24,831 nucleotides of DNA from JAOUEE01 sp051011595. GTDB lineage: Bacteria; Actinomycetota; Acidimicrobiia; Acidimicrobiales; SHLQ01. Made by a program: the position numbers and the translations under genes. The notes beneath the pieces were generated by a model. That model was not told where the DNA came from. It did no database searches and saw only the letters and a list, made by a program, of their open reading frames with translations. Location: the NCBI GenBank assembly GCA_051011595.1, contig JBPCTQ010000236.1, positions 1 to 24,831 of the forward strand, written 5' to 3'. Positions 1 to 8,201 of this stretch are shown one piece after another (position 1 is the first letter of the stretch; the number at the start of each line of letters is the position of its first letter).

Positions 1-1781
1 GTGAGCATCTCGCTGCTGGTGACGACGGCCATGTGGGTGAAGGCCTGCGGGGTGTTCCCCAGAGCCTCACCGGTGGCGGGGTCGACCATCTCGGCGAACA
101 GCCCCACGTCGTTCGACAGGGCCAGCAATGCTTCCAGACGCTCGCCGGCCTCGTCGAGGCGGCCGGCGGCGATGAGGCAGTCGACCAGCCAGAACGAACA
201 CAACAGAAAGGCCCCCTCCGGCCCGGCTAGGCCGTCGGGGTCGAGGTACCGGTGCAACAACACACCCTGGCCGAGGTCGCGATCGACCACGTCGAGGGTG
301 CGGAGTACCACCGGGTCGTTCGGAGCCATGAACCCCAGTGCCGGCACCAACAAGGTGGCGGCGTCGGCCACCATCCGGCCGCCGGCCTGCACGAACCAAC
401 CGTCGGGGCACCCCTCGGACCGCAACCAGTCGGCCAACAGGTCTCGTTCGCGAGCCCATTGATCGACGTCACCGTCGATGGATCCGGACCGGGCCATCTT
501 CACCGCCCGGTCGAGCGCCATCCAGCAGTTGAGTTTGGAGTGGACGAAGTGTCGCGGCTCGTCGCGGATCTCCCAGATGCCCTGATCGGGCCGACGCCAT
601 GCGGTGGCAGCCATGTCGGCCACCTCCCGCAGGAACTGGCCGTTGCTGGCAGTCAGTTCGCCACCGGCATGGGCGAAGAGGTGGGCGGCCTCGATGATCT
701 GGCCATACGAGTCGAGCTGCATCTGGCCGGCTGCTCCGTTGCCGATACGCACCGGCCGGGAGCCTCGATGACCGGCCAGGTGGTGCAGTTCGATCTCGGG
801 CAGCAGGCGTTCGCCGGTGACCTTGTACATGATCTGGAGGTAGGGCGGCCGACCCAACACAGTGCGCTCCAACCACCCCCTGAACTGGTTGGCCTCGGGC
901 AGATATCCCAGGATGACCATCGACGCCAGCGTGAGGGTGGCGTCGCGGATCCAGGTGAACCGGTAGTCCCAGTTGCGCTCGCCGCCGATCCACTCGGGCA
1001 GCCCTGCCGTGCCGGCGGCGATCACCGCACCGGTGGGGGCATAAGTGAGCGCCTTGAGGATGAGCGCCGACCGGTGAACCTTGCGGGCGTACGCGCCGTC
1101 GTAGGAGCAGCAGTCGAACCATCCCTCCCAGAAGGCGATGGTGTCGGCCAGCCGGGCCGTCATCGACGAACGAGGGTCGTCTGCTCCATACGGCGCCGAC
1201 CCGGCCGCTGGGGTCCACGCCACCTCGACCCATTCCTCGGCGCCGGCCTCGAGTGACCAGTGGGCCGTCACCCGGTCACCATCACCGTCGAGGGCCCGGG
1301 TGACCCGTACCCACAAGGCATCGGGACCACCGATGATCGATGCGCTGGTGGAAGAAGTGGCGATGAAGCGGGGCACCACCGCCGCGTATTCGAACCGCGG
1401 TTCGATCACCATCGCCACCTCGACGGAACCCTCGACGCACCGCACCCGGCGCAGGATGGAGTGTCGGGTGTCGACGGCAGCCGGCCGATCCGGGTCGAAG
1501 CGGCCCACCGGCATGCAGTCGGTGACCTCCAGCGAGCCCCCATCGGTCTCGAATCGGGTGACCAACACATTGGTGGCCGGCAAGTAGGACCGACTCACAT
1601 GACGCACCGGTGTGTCGGGCGCAAGACGAAACGATCCCCCGCGTTCGGCGTCGAGCATGCCGGCGAACACCGACGGAGAATCGAATCGGGGGAAACAACA
1701 CCAGTCGATGGCGCCATCGGGGCCCACCAGGGTCAACGAATGGCAGTCACCGATCAGCGCGTAGTCGCCAATCTCGTTCAC
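1..1781 (-). CDS. GH15 family glucoamylase/trehalase-like glycoside hydrolase (3' end cut by the window)
   Basis: Cytoplasmic inverting glycosidase of the GH15 family, acting on alpha-glucosides such as trehalose or malto-oligosaccharides; the exact substrate cannot be read here. The N-terminus has the family opening IGDYALIGDC...GAIDWCCFPRFDSPS. The catalytic half contains LPEWIGGERNWDYRFTWIRD (about residues 255-275), GIWEIR with the likely general acid near Glu404, and EGAFLLCSFW with the likely general base near Glu522. The visible 593 residues end in LGNTPQAFTHMAV, a typical GH15 C-terminal motif, so only a short tail is missing. The GTG at 1781 is the only reasonable start because an in-frame TAG lies two codons upstream. 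Upstream genes point the same way but are separated by a hairpin, so this gene probably has its own promoter. The family call is firm; the substrate is open. Confidence 0.92.
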   Translation of the reverse strand, partial: MNEIGDYALIGDCHSLTLVGPDGAIDWCCFPRFDSPSVFAGMLDAERGGSFRLAPDTPVRHVSRSYLPATNVLVTRFETDGGSLEVTDCMPVGRFDPDRPAAVDTRHSILRRVRCVEGSVEVAMVIEPRFEYAAVVPRFIATSSTSASIIGGPDALWVRVTRALDGDGDRVTAHWSLEAGAEEWVEVAWTPAAGSAPYGADDPRSSMTARLADTIAFWEGWFDCCSYDGAYARKVHRSALILKALTYAPTGAVIAAGTAGLPEWIGGERNWDYRFTWIRDATLTLASMVILGYLPEANQFRGWLERTVLGRPPYLQIMYKVTGERLLPEIELHHLAGHRGSRPVRIGNGAAGQMQLDSYGQIIEAAHLFAHAGGELTASNGQFLREVADMAATAWRRPDQGIWEIRDEPRHFVHSKLNCWMALDRAVKMARSGSIDGDVDQWARERDLLADWLRSEGCPDGWFVQAGGRMVADAATLLVPALGFMAPNDPVVLRTLDVVDRDLGQGVLLHRYLDPDGLAGPEGAFLLCSFWLVDCLIAAGRLDEAGERLEALLALSNDVGLFAEMVDPATGEALGNTPQAFTHMAVVTSSEML

Positions 1782-1904
1782 CTGCTAGATCCTATTGGCT
1801 GGTGCCGGCCCCCGGGATCGAGCGAGTGGTTCAGGTCAGTGCGGGCGCTTCGATGGGACCTGTCGAGGAGGTCGGGCGCGAGTCGGCCGGCCCACGACCC
1901 CACC

Positions 1905-1920
1905 GACCCCCGAAGGGGTC
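1905..1920 (-). terminator. Possible hairpin terminator after the 84-aa membrane protein gene
   Basis: GACCCC-CGAA-GGGGTC forms a perfect 6-bp GC stem with a stable tetraloop, 39 nt past the stop of the gene ending at 1959. There is no T-tract, which is common in actinobacteria but weakens the call. Confidence 0.4.
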
Positions 1921-1958
1921 AGGGTCGGGGCAGAGAGCCGGAAACAGCCGAGTCGAGC

Positions 1959-2213
1959 TCAGCCGACGAAGAGGGAGGCGATGGCCGTGACAAATAGTGC
2001 ACTCAACGACCCGTAGGCCAAGGAGGTGTTCACGAACTCATTACCCGGACGGGGCTGGTGTGATCGACGCCACCAGATGGTGGCCCGAAGAATGGCGATC
2101 ACCAGCACCACGAGGGCGACGACGGCCACCCCCACGATGCCCGACGACCCGCTGGCCGTGCCTCGGGACACGGCGATCGCGCCGAAGAAGACCCCGATCA
2201 GCACCATGGCCAT
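1959..2213 (-). CDS. Small two-helix membrane protein (84 aa), function unknown
   Basis: No family recognised. The protein opens with a hydrophobic stretch (about residues 1-13), has a strong transmembrane helix (about 25-44, VGVAVVALVVLVIAILRA), a short Arg-rich loop (IWWRRSHQPRP), and a second helix near the C-terminus (about 66-82). The start at 2213 is well supported by GGAGG six bases upstream. It lies 39 nt after the 55-aa coiled-coil gene on the same strand, so the two probably form a small operon. Nothing in the sequence points to a specific role. Confidence 0.72.
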   Translation of the reverse strand: MAMVLIGVFFGAIAVSRGTASGSSGIVGVAVVALVVLVIAILRATIWWRRSHQPRPGNEFVNTSLAYGSLSALFVTAIASLFVG

Positions 2214-2252
2214 CGAAATCCTCCGATCACACCGGAAACGAAGATCTCAGGA

Positions 2253-2420
2253 TCAGATGTCTTCGCGGGCCAGCCGGTCCGGTCGCTGGGCCGAAGAGCC
2301 GGTGGTCTCCTTCTCGATACGCCGGATGCGGCGCTCGATCCGGATGACCTTCTTCTGCACCGCATCCAGCTTGTCGAGTATTTCCTGCGTCTCTGTGAGT
2401 TCTTGCTGTACGTCTGACAT
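2253..2420 (-). CDS. Small predicted coiled-coil protein (55 aa)
   Basis: A short ORF with coding-like codon use. It begins MSDVQQELTETQEILDKL and continues with alternating charged and hydrophobic residues (VQKKVIRIERRIRRIEKE), giving heptad-like spacing over about residues 5-38, then a polar tail ending RLAREDI. It is soluble and highly charged, so a dimeric or trimeric coiled coil is likely. It sits upstream of the 84-aa membrane protein and may be co-transcribed. The ribosome-binding site is weak. The function is unknown. Support comes from frame length, codon bias and a sensible heptad pattern, not from a known family. Confidence 0.6.
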   Translation of the reverse strand: MSDVQQELTETQEILDKLDAVQKKVIRIERRIRRIEKETTGSSAQRPDRLAREDI

Positions 2421-2549
2421 CTACTGGAGCGTGCCAGCTTTGACCGAAGATGGCCAGTCGACGGTCAACTTTGCGTCATACACGCCCCATCAAGCCCTAT
2501 TCCAAGCGTTTGACCACTCATCGCGAGATTTCGATCCTTCTCAGATGAA

Positions 2550-2579
2550 TTGACCACCACTGCTAGTGACCCCTACCTT
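2550..2579 (+). promoter_or_regulatory. Candidate promoter of the glycan operon
   Basis: TTGACC (2550-2555) and TACCTT (2574-2579) are separated by 18 bases and fit a sigma-A-type -35/-10 pair. A start near 2586 would leave about 39 nt of leader before the GTG at 2625. The -10 overlaps an inverted repeat (2565-2597). This is inference from motif spacing only. Confidence 0.33.
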
Positions 2580-2597
2580 TCTGTTTGGGTAGTCACT
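2565..2597. repeat. Imperfect inverted repeat over the putative operon promoter
   Basis: AGTGAC-CCC-TACC, a 10-base loop, then GGTA-GTCACT: the arms match over 10 pairs with a 3-base bulge. It overlaps the proposed -10 and transcription start, so it could be an operator or a leader hairpin. Confidence 0.35.
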
Positions 2598-2624
2598 GGG
2601 TCATCTGCGGGCGAAGGAACGAAT

Positions 2625-4124
2625 GTGTGGTCGGACAGCGGCGATCGATCCCGGGTATTGATGGAGCTGCGACCCTGTTTCGACGGGTTCGCAGGCATCC
2701 CTCAGGAGACAAGGGTCCTTTTCTCCTCATTCCATGACCTTCCCAACGTCGATCCCGTCGGGCTGATCAACCACTCCAACCGTCGGCTCTCGCGCGGCGC
2801 CCCACCCTTGTGGGGTCGGAACGACACCGCCCGCCAGCTCAACCGGGTCTCGCGGCTGATCGTGTCGTGCGAGGACGACGAACCGGCCACACCCATCGAC
2901 CGGATGCGACACCGCACCGAACGGTCCCGATCGGTTGCCTCGCTCGCGGCCTCCACCACCTCCGGCATCCCCATTCCCGTCGACGACGTCAACAGCGAGC
3001 TGTTCTCGGACTACCTGTGGCAGCGCCTGTTCGAGAAGGGACTGGCTCCCGAAGAGTTCGACCGGGTCCGCGACGCCAACTACGTGTCGATCCGCCCTTC
3101 ATGGCTGTCGATGCACGCGATGGGCTCCCTCCGGCGTTACCCGCGCCTCGACACGTCCGACTTCGACATCTTCATCGCCCACACGCCCTGGCCGAGCGAA
3201 GTCAGTCCGTCAACCGAGCTGATCATCCGTTACCACGACGCCATCCCGATCTTTCACCCCCATCAGATCAAGCTGCCGGCCATGCACCAGTTCCACCACT
3301 CGTCAGCCCTGCGCAGCAACGCCAAGAAGGCCAGCTTCGTGTGCGTGTCCGAGGCCACGCGGTCCGACCTGCTCAAGCTCTACCCCCACCTCGAGGAACG
3401 CTCCGCTGTCATCCCGACGTCGGTCTCGGCCGACTTCTACCCCCAACCGGCCAGCGACGACACCGTGAAACAGGTCGTGGCCGCCCATCTGCACGCTGGT
3501 CGTCCACCCAAGCAGCGTCGGGAGGCCGACGACGAATTCCGCTACCTCCTGATCGTCTCCACCATCGAGCCGCGCAAGAACCACATGCGGCTGATCGAGG
3601 CCTGGGACCGCATCCGCCGTGACATCGACGACGACCTCAATCTGGTGATCGTCGGCTCACCCGGCTGGGGGCAGGGGCCCATCATGAAGCGCATCAAGAA
3701 GGGGCAGGCTTCGGGCAATCTCTATCACTGCGCCGGCGTCCCCACCGCCGACCTGCGCATGCTCTACGCCAACGCGGCCGCCACCATCTGTCCGGCCATC
3801 GTCGAGGGCTTCGACATGAGCGGCATCGAGGCGATGTTCACCGGTTCGCCGGTGGTCGCCTCCGACATCCCGGTCCACCGCGAGAACTACGGCGACGCCG
3901 CCCTGTACTTCGAGCCCTACGACTCGTCCACGCTGGTCGATGTTCTCGAGAACCTGTTGTACGGCGACTTCACCAACAGCCGTCGAAACGAATTGGTCCA
4001 TCGGGGCCTCACCCACTGCAAGAGCTTCCGCCGAGTCGAGTTGGCCGATCGTTGGGGGGCGCTGTTCGAGGACATCCGCGCCGGTGAGTTCGGTGGAGGG
4101 GCCAGCCGCCGAGGACAGTTGTGA
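2625..4124 (+). CDS. GT4-family glycosyltransferase, first gene of the glycan operon
   Basis: Retaining GT-B glycosyltransferase (GT4), probably transferring a sugar such as mannose from a nucleotide donor at the cytoplasmic face during surface-polysaccharide assembly; donor and acceptor are unknown. The N-terminal part carries LRPCFDGFAGIPQETR, typical of this GT4 subgroup. The C-terminal Rossmann domain has LLIVSTIEPRKNHMRLIEAW, VIVGSPGWG and the E-x7-E motif EGFDMSGIE (Glu394/Glu402). I chose the GTG at 2625 because GAAGGA lies just upstream. The frame stays open back to a TTG at 2550, but 2550-2624 has low GC3 and looks like promoter sequence. An ATG at 2661 is an alternative. The stop overlaps the next gene by 4 nt. 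The GT4 call is secure. Confidence 0.9.
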   Translation: MWSDSGDRSRVLMELRPCFDGFAGIPQETRVLFSSFHDLPNVDPVGLINHSNRRLSRGAPPLWGRNDTARQLNRVSRLIVSCEDDEPATPIDRMRHRTERSRSVASLAASTTSGIPIPVDDVNSELFSDYLWQRLFEKGLAPEEFDRVRDANYVSIRPSWLSMHAMGSLRRYPRLDTSDFDIFIAHTPWPSEVSPSTELIIRYHDAIPIFHPHQIKLPAMHQFHHSSALRSNAKKASFVCVSEATRSDLLKLYPHLEERSAVIPTSVSADFYPQPASDDTVKQVVAAHLHAGRPPKQRREADDEFRYLLIVSTIEPRKNHMRLIEAWDRIRRDIDDDLNLVIVGSPGWGQGPIMKRIKKGQASGNLYHCAGVPTADLRMLYANAAATICPAIVEGFDMSGIEAMFTGSPVVASDIPVHRENYGDAALYFEPYDSSTLVDVLENLLYGDFTNSRRNELVHRGLTHCKSFRRVELADRWGALFEDIRAGEFGGGASRRGQL

Positions 4125-5677
4125 ACCGCATACAGGTTGCTCTGTTCATCCTCCGCGACATGTACCGAATGGATCGATTCCGGGTGCTCGCCATTGGACC
4201 TCTGGGTCTCGTCGCCGAAACATCGCGCATGCTCGGGGCCGGTCTGCTGCTGCAGTTCATCGGCGGCTACGCCAGTGGCGAAGGCGGCCCCCAACTCGAT
4301 GTGTTCGGCATCGACCTGGGGTTCGACGCCGATGCCAGTCGGGCCTGGCTGTGGCTCGGGCTCATTGCCCTGACGGCGGCACTGGCCAGCGGGCTGGACT
4401 ACGCCTACATCTTTGCTCAGCTCCGTATCGGTCGCCGCTTCGCCTACCAGGCCGCTGAGTATGCGCTCACCGCGCTGCGAGACCAACCCCACAGCCCCCG
4501 GCGGGCCACCGACACCGGCGGATTCGTTCGCGGCTCGGGCAGCATCCTCGGCTCGATCTCGCCGACCATCCAGGCCCTGGTGTTCTGGACGCTGATGTTC
4601 TGGATGCGGCCCGGACTCAGCGTGGTGATGGCCATCGTCGGGCTCGTGTTCCTGGGCCCGCTCACCATCGCCCTCGGCAACCGGGTCCTCGGCGCCACCC
4701 GACGCAAGCAGGCCACTTCCAAGCACACCCCCCAGGGCGCCGACGTGGCCATGCTGTCGTCGGGACCCCTCTACGCCGACTCGCTCCGCAACGACGCCTA
4801 CGAACGCTCCATGGCCGATGGCGACACGATCGAGAGCTACGAAGCCGTCTTCTCCGTTCGGGCCAACCAGATGCTGGCCCGGGCCGCGGGTGCCGCCTTT
4901 CTCGGTATCGGGGCCGTTGTCCTGGCGGTGGGACTCACCATCGCGGAAGAGCCCGGGGTCTCCGATGTCGGCGCGCTGCTCGCCTACGCCATCGTGGCGC
5001 AGTTCGGATTCCGTGCCGTCGCCACCATTGGACTCAACGCCGTCCAGTTCAACCGGTTCTTCCCCACCTACGAGTCCTACGTGGAGATGCGCACCGGCAA
5101 CGAAGCCGACGCCGCTCCGCCCATCAACCCAGTGCACACCGGCGAGATCTGGGTTGTCACCCAGCGCCGCACGCCCGAACCGTGGGTGCTGCCGGACTGG
5201 CTCGAAGCCATCGGCGTTGATCCCACCACCCGCACGGGGATCGCGCTCGGCGCCGACGACCTCCCGAACAGCCGTGTGCGCGAGCTTCTCGGTGGTGGGT
5301 TCGTCGACGACGAGACCCGTCAGACATGCGAGGACTTCATGACCACCGCTCTCGGCCGCCCGCTGCGCGAGCGTGAACTCGAGGGGCGGGTCGACGATCT
5401 CTCCGGTGGCGGTGGCACGCCGGTAGCCAAACGATCGGCCATCGCCCTCAGTGCCATCGTCACCCACACCGATCCGCTGCTGGTGATCTGCCCGGCGAAG
5501 CTGCTCACCAACCTCAAACGAGGCCGACAGCGCGACGTTCTCGATGCGCTCGGTCGGCACCACGTCGTCATCGTCGGCCGAGCCCGAACGGAACTGCTCG
5601 AAATGGCCGATCGGATCATCGACGGCGACGACATCCCGAGCTTCGAACACCCCGATGAGGAGGACGACGCGGCATGA
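4121..5677 (+). CDS. ABC-exporter-like membrane protein with a degenerate nucleotide-binding domain
   Basis: The N-terminal half resembles an ABC exporter membrane domain, with hydrophobic segments near residues 25-50, 77-100, 148-188, 255-280 and 284-309. The C-terminal part (about 340-505) resembles an ABC ATPase that has lost its catalytic core. An LSGGGG signature remains at 427-432, followed by VAKRSAIALSAIV as in the usual signature helix. The end VGRARTELLEMADRIIDGD matches the H-loop region and the usual end of such domains, without the His. No Walker A GxxxxGKS/T exists anywhere, and the Walker B position reads LLVICPA, lacking Asp-Glu. It overlaps both neighbours by 4 nt. It may be a glycan-export partner, a scaffold or a non-hydrolysing half-transporter; the role is inferred from context. 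Confidence 0.72.
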   Translation: MNRIQVALFILRDMYRMDRFRVLAIGPLGLVAETSRMLGAGLLLQFIGGYASGEGGPQLDVFGIDLGFDADASRAWLWLGLIALTAALASGLDYAYIFAQLRIGRRFAYQAAEYALTALRDQPHSPRRATDTGGFVRGSGSILGSISPTIQALVFWTLMFWMRPGLSVVMAIVGLVFLGPLTIALGNRVLGATRRKQATSKHTPQGADVAMLSSGPLYADSLRNDAYERSMADGDTIESYEAVFSVRANQMLARAAGAAFLGIGAVVLAVGLTIAEEPGVSDVGALLAYAIVAQFGFRAVATIGLNAVQFNRFFPTYESYVEMRTGNEADAAPPINPVHTGEIWVVTQRRTPEPWVLPDWLEAIGVDPTTRTGIALGADDLPNSRVRELLGGGFVDDETRQTCEDFMTTALGRPLRERELEGRVDDLSGGGGTPVAKRSAIALSAIVTHTDPLLVICPAKLLTNLKRGRQRDVLDALGRHHVVIVGRARTELLEMADRIIDGDDIPSFEHPDEEDDAA

Positions 5678-7065
5678 GCTCACGCATCGAGCACCTGGTG
5701 GTGCACATCGGCTCCGACAAGGCCGGCAGTTCCGCCATCCAGGAGAGCCTGGTCGCCAACCACGACTGGTATCGCGCCCAGGGGGTGTTCATTCCCCAGA
5801 CGGGCATCACCCGGGCCGCCGGCCATCCCCACCTGTTCACGGCGCTCGACGACAAGGAGATGCTGCGCTCGCTCCGAGCCGAGGTGCAAGACGCCGACGC
5901 AACCACCGCCGTGCTGTCCTGGGAGGGGGTGCACTTCTTCGAAGGTGGCCAACGCAAGTCACTGCGTAGCCTGCTCCAGAAGGCATTCGGCGACGTCGCC
6001 CTCACGTTCGTCTACTACGTACGCAACCAGGTCGACCTGATCCAGTCCGGGGTCCTCCAGCGCATCAAACAGCAGACGCTGACACCTGGCGCGGTCCTCG
6101 ACCTCAACAACCCATTGGCCGAGATCCCCGAGCGCTCTCGGAAGCTGCTCCATGCCGGCAAACGCTTCTACAGCGAACAGATCCACGCGTGGGAAGACAC
6201 CTTTCCCGACGCCGACTTCGTCGTGCGCTTGTACGACCGTGACCGCCTCATCAACCGCGACATCATCGACGACTTCAACCAGGTCCTCGGGTTGGCCGAC
6301 GCCGAGACCGATGGGAACCCGCCCCTCGTCCGAGCCGCCCGATCAGCCAATACCTCGCTGTGTGTCGAGGCCGCGGTCGTGCTGGCCGGCATCACCAACC
6401 AAGTCTGGAACGAAGACGATCAGCGGCGACTGATCGATTCGATCCTCGGCTTCGCCGGCGGCGCCACATCGTTCCTGCACGAGGACGTGCGCGACGACCT
6501 GATCGAACGATTCCGGGAAGACAATGCCGCGCTGATCAAGCGGTTCCCGCACTGCGCCGGCGTGGAGATTCCCCACAGCACACCCGAGCCGAAGATCGAC
6601 CCCACCCGCGTCGACGCCTGTGAGCGGTTCCTGTTCGACCAGTTCGCCTACCCCACGCTGCTGCAGGGTCGCCTCCGCGGTCCCGACCTGGATCGGGTCA
6701 ACCTGGTCGAGGGCTGGTCCGAACCGGCCGACCGGGGCATCTGGACGGCCGGGCCCCGCTCGGTGTTGCGCTTTCGCCCTCGCGGCATGCACTTCACCGG
6801 TTTCACCGAAGGTGTGTCGCTCGAGTTCGCCGGCAAGTACGTCAGTGGGCACTCGAGCAGCCGGGTCATCGTCAACGGCCACGACCTGGGACAGGTCGAC
6901 ATGCTGGCCGGTCCGTTCACGGTCGACATCGACCTGCTCGACCGCTCGTACAACATCGAGCTGGTCCTCGAGCATCCGCCCGTCGCCGGCGTGCGCCCGC
7001 GCGGCTCCTCGCCGGCCGACGCGAGAAGCCTGCTCATCCGACTCCTGGCGTACTCCGTCCAATGA
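5674..7065 (+). CDS. Sulfotransferase-like protein with C-terminal beta-rich domain (paralog A)
   Basis: Predicted PAPS-dependent sulfotransferase-fold protein, likely cytoplasmic. The phosphosulfate-binding loop is HIGSDKAGSSAIQ (residues 11-23) with Lys16 retained. A YVRNQVDLIQSG segment lies at the position where sulfotransferases bind the 3'-phosphate. The middle part is helical. From about residue 340 a second, beta-rich domain follows, with the shared feature SSRVIVNGHDLG near 393-405. The same two-domain layout recurs in three more genes of this operon. ATG at 5674 overlaps the previous stop, and the TGA overlaps the next ATG. It probably modifies the glycan made by the neighbouring glycosyltransferases; substrate and activity are inferred. 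Confidence 0.72.
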   Translation: MSSRIEHLVVHIGSDKAGSSAIQESLVANHDWYRAQGVFIPQTGITRAAGHPHLFTALDDKEMLRSLRAEVQDADATTAVLSWEGVHFFEGGQRKSLRSLLQKAFGDVALTFVYYVRNQVDLIQSGVLQRIKQQTLTPGAVLDLNNPLAEIPERSRKLLHAGKRFYSEQIHAWEDTFPDADFVVRLYDRDRLINRDIIDDFNQVLGLADAETDGNPPLVRAARSANTSLCVEAAVVLAGITNQVWNEDDQRRLIDSILGFAGGATSFLHEDVRDDLIERFREDNAALIKRFPHCAGVEIPHSTPEPKIDPTRVDACERFLFDQFAYPTLLQGRLRGPDLDRVNLVEGWSEPADRGIWTAGPRSVLRFRPRGMHFTGFTEGVSLEFAGKYVSGHSSSRVIVNGHDLGQVDMLAGPFTVDIDLLDRSYNIELVLEHPPVAGVRPRGSSPADARSLLIRLLAYSVQ

Positions 7066-8201
7066 TCGACGTCACTCTCCCCGAGCCGGCATTCCCGGCA
7101 ACCGGCACCCCCACCGTGGCCTTCGTGCACGACTTCCTGGCCGAACGCGGCGGCGCCGAACGCGTCCTGCTGGAACTCAACCGGGTCTTCCCACCCGCTG
7201 CGGTGCATACCGCGCTGTTCAATCCGGGCGGCACCTACGAGTCGATGAGTGATCTCCAGGTCCACTCGCTCCTCGGGGACCGCCAGGTGCTGTTCTCCCG
7301 CGAGCATCGGTGGAGTCTTCCGATGGCCGTGCGGGCCTTTCGCAACACCACCATCGACGCCGACGTACTCATCGCCAACAGCAGCGGACTGTCGCATCTG
7401 GCCCAGTGCACCGGTCGCCGGATCGTGTACTGCCAGACACCGGCCCGGTGGCTGCACCGGACCGACGAGTACCTTCGCCACCTGCCCACCGCGGCCTCCC
7501 GGCTGTTCTCCGTCGCGGTGCAACGATGGCTGTTCGAAGCCGACCAGCAGTCCATCCAGAGTGCCGATGCACTGCTGGTGAACTCCCACCACATGGCTGG
7601 GGTCATCGCCGCCATCTACGGCGTGGAGAGCGACGTGGTGCACCCGCCGTCCTCGCTGCGCGTCGACGGACCGTGCCGGCCGATCGCCGGGGTCGAACCC
7701 GGGTTCTTCTTCACGCCGAGCCGCCTCCTCAGCTACAAGCGGGTCGACCTGTTGTTGCGGGCGGCAGCCGCACTGCCCGAAGCCCGCTTCCTGGTGATCG
7801 GTGAGGGTCCCATGTACCGGTCGCTCCGCCGTATGGCGCCGACCAATGTGCTTTTCTGCGGCAGCGTCGACGAGGACACACTGCGCTGGGCCTACAACGC
7901 CTGTCGCGCCGTGGTGCTCACCTGCGCCGACGACTACGGGCTCGTGCCTCGGGAGGCTGCCGCCTTCGGGAAGTTGGCGATCGTCCCGTTGGCCGGGGGT
8001 TACCTGGAGCAGTCGTCGGAGGGCCTCGGCGCGAGCACGTACACCTACGGTGCGTGGGAGGCCCTTCAGCAGACCCTCCTCCCGCTCGTGGGCGACCCGA
8101 GGGCCCCATCGGTGCCGGTCTGCGATCTCGATGCGGACCGCAAGGCCTTCCAGCTACGGATGACCGCCATCGTCGACCGGACGATCGGCACCACGTCATG
8201 A
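7062..8201 (+). CDS. GT4-family glycosyltransferase, WbaZ-like
   Basis: GT-B glycosyltransferase resembling the mannosyltransferase-like WbaZ group. It begins its fold with VAFVHDFLAERGGAERVLLEL (a glycine-rich donor/acceptor loop). RIVYCQTPARWLHR and FFFTPSRLLSYKRVDLLL are also typical. The usual E-x7-E motif reads DDYGLVPRE, with Asp290 in place of the first Glu and Glu298 kept. The protein has 379 aa, close to family length. Start and stop overlap both neighbours by 4 nt, so translation is probably coupled. The role is addition of a sugar in assembly of the surface glycan; donor and linkage are not readable. Confidence 0.9.
   Translation: MIDVTLPEPAFPATGTPTVAFVHDFLAERGGAERVLLELNRVFPPAAVHTALFNPGGTYESMSDLQVHSLLGDRQVLFSREHRWSLPMAVRAFRNTTIDADVLIANSSGLSHLAQCTGRRIVYCQTPARWLHRTDEYLRHLPTAASRLFSVAVQRWLFEADQQSIQSADALLVNSHHMAGVIAAIYGVESDVVHPPSSLRVDGPCRPIAGVEPGFFFTPSRLLSYKRVDLLLRAAAALPEARFLVIGEGPMYRSLRRMAPTNVLFCGSVDEDTLRWAYNACRAVVLTCADDYGLVPREAAAFGKLAIVPLAGGYLEQSSEGLGASTYTYGAWEALQQTLLPLVGDPRAPSVPVCDLDADRKAFQLRMTAIVDRTIGTTS

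Noticed and set aside
252..1256. 334-codon plus-strand open frame opposite the GH15 gene
   Set aside because: The minus strand carries unmistakable GH15 motifs along the same stretch; the plus-strand translation has none.
3917..5683. 588-codon minus-strand open frame opposite the ABC-like and GT4 genes
   Set aside because: The composition is typical of an antisense shadow (Gly/Glu/Asp/Val runs, no domains), and it opposes two well-supported overlapping plus-strand genes.
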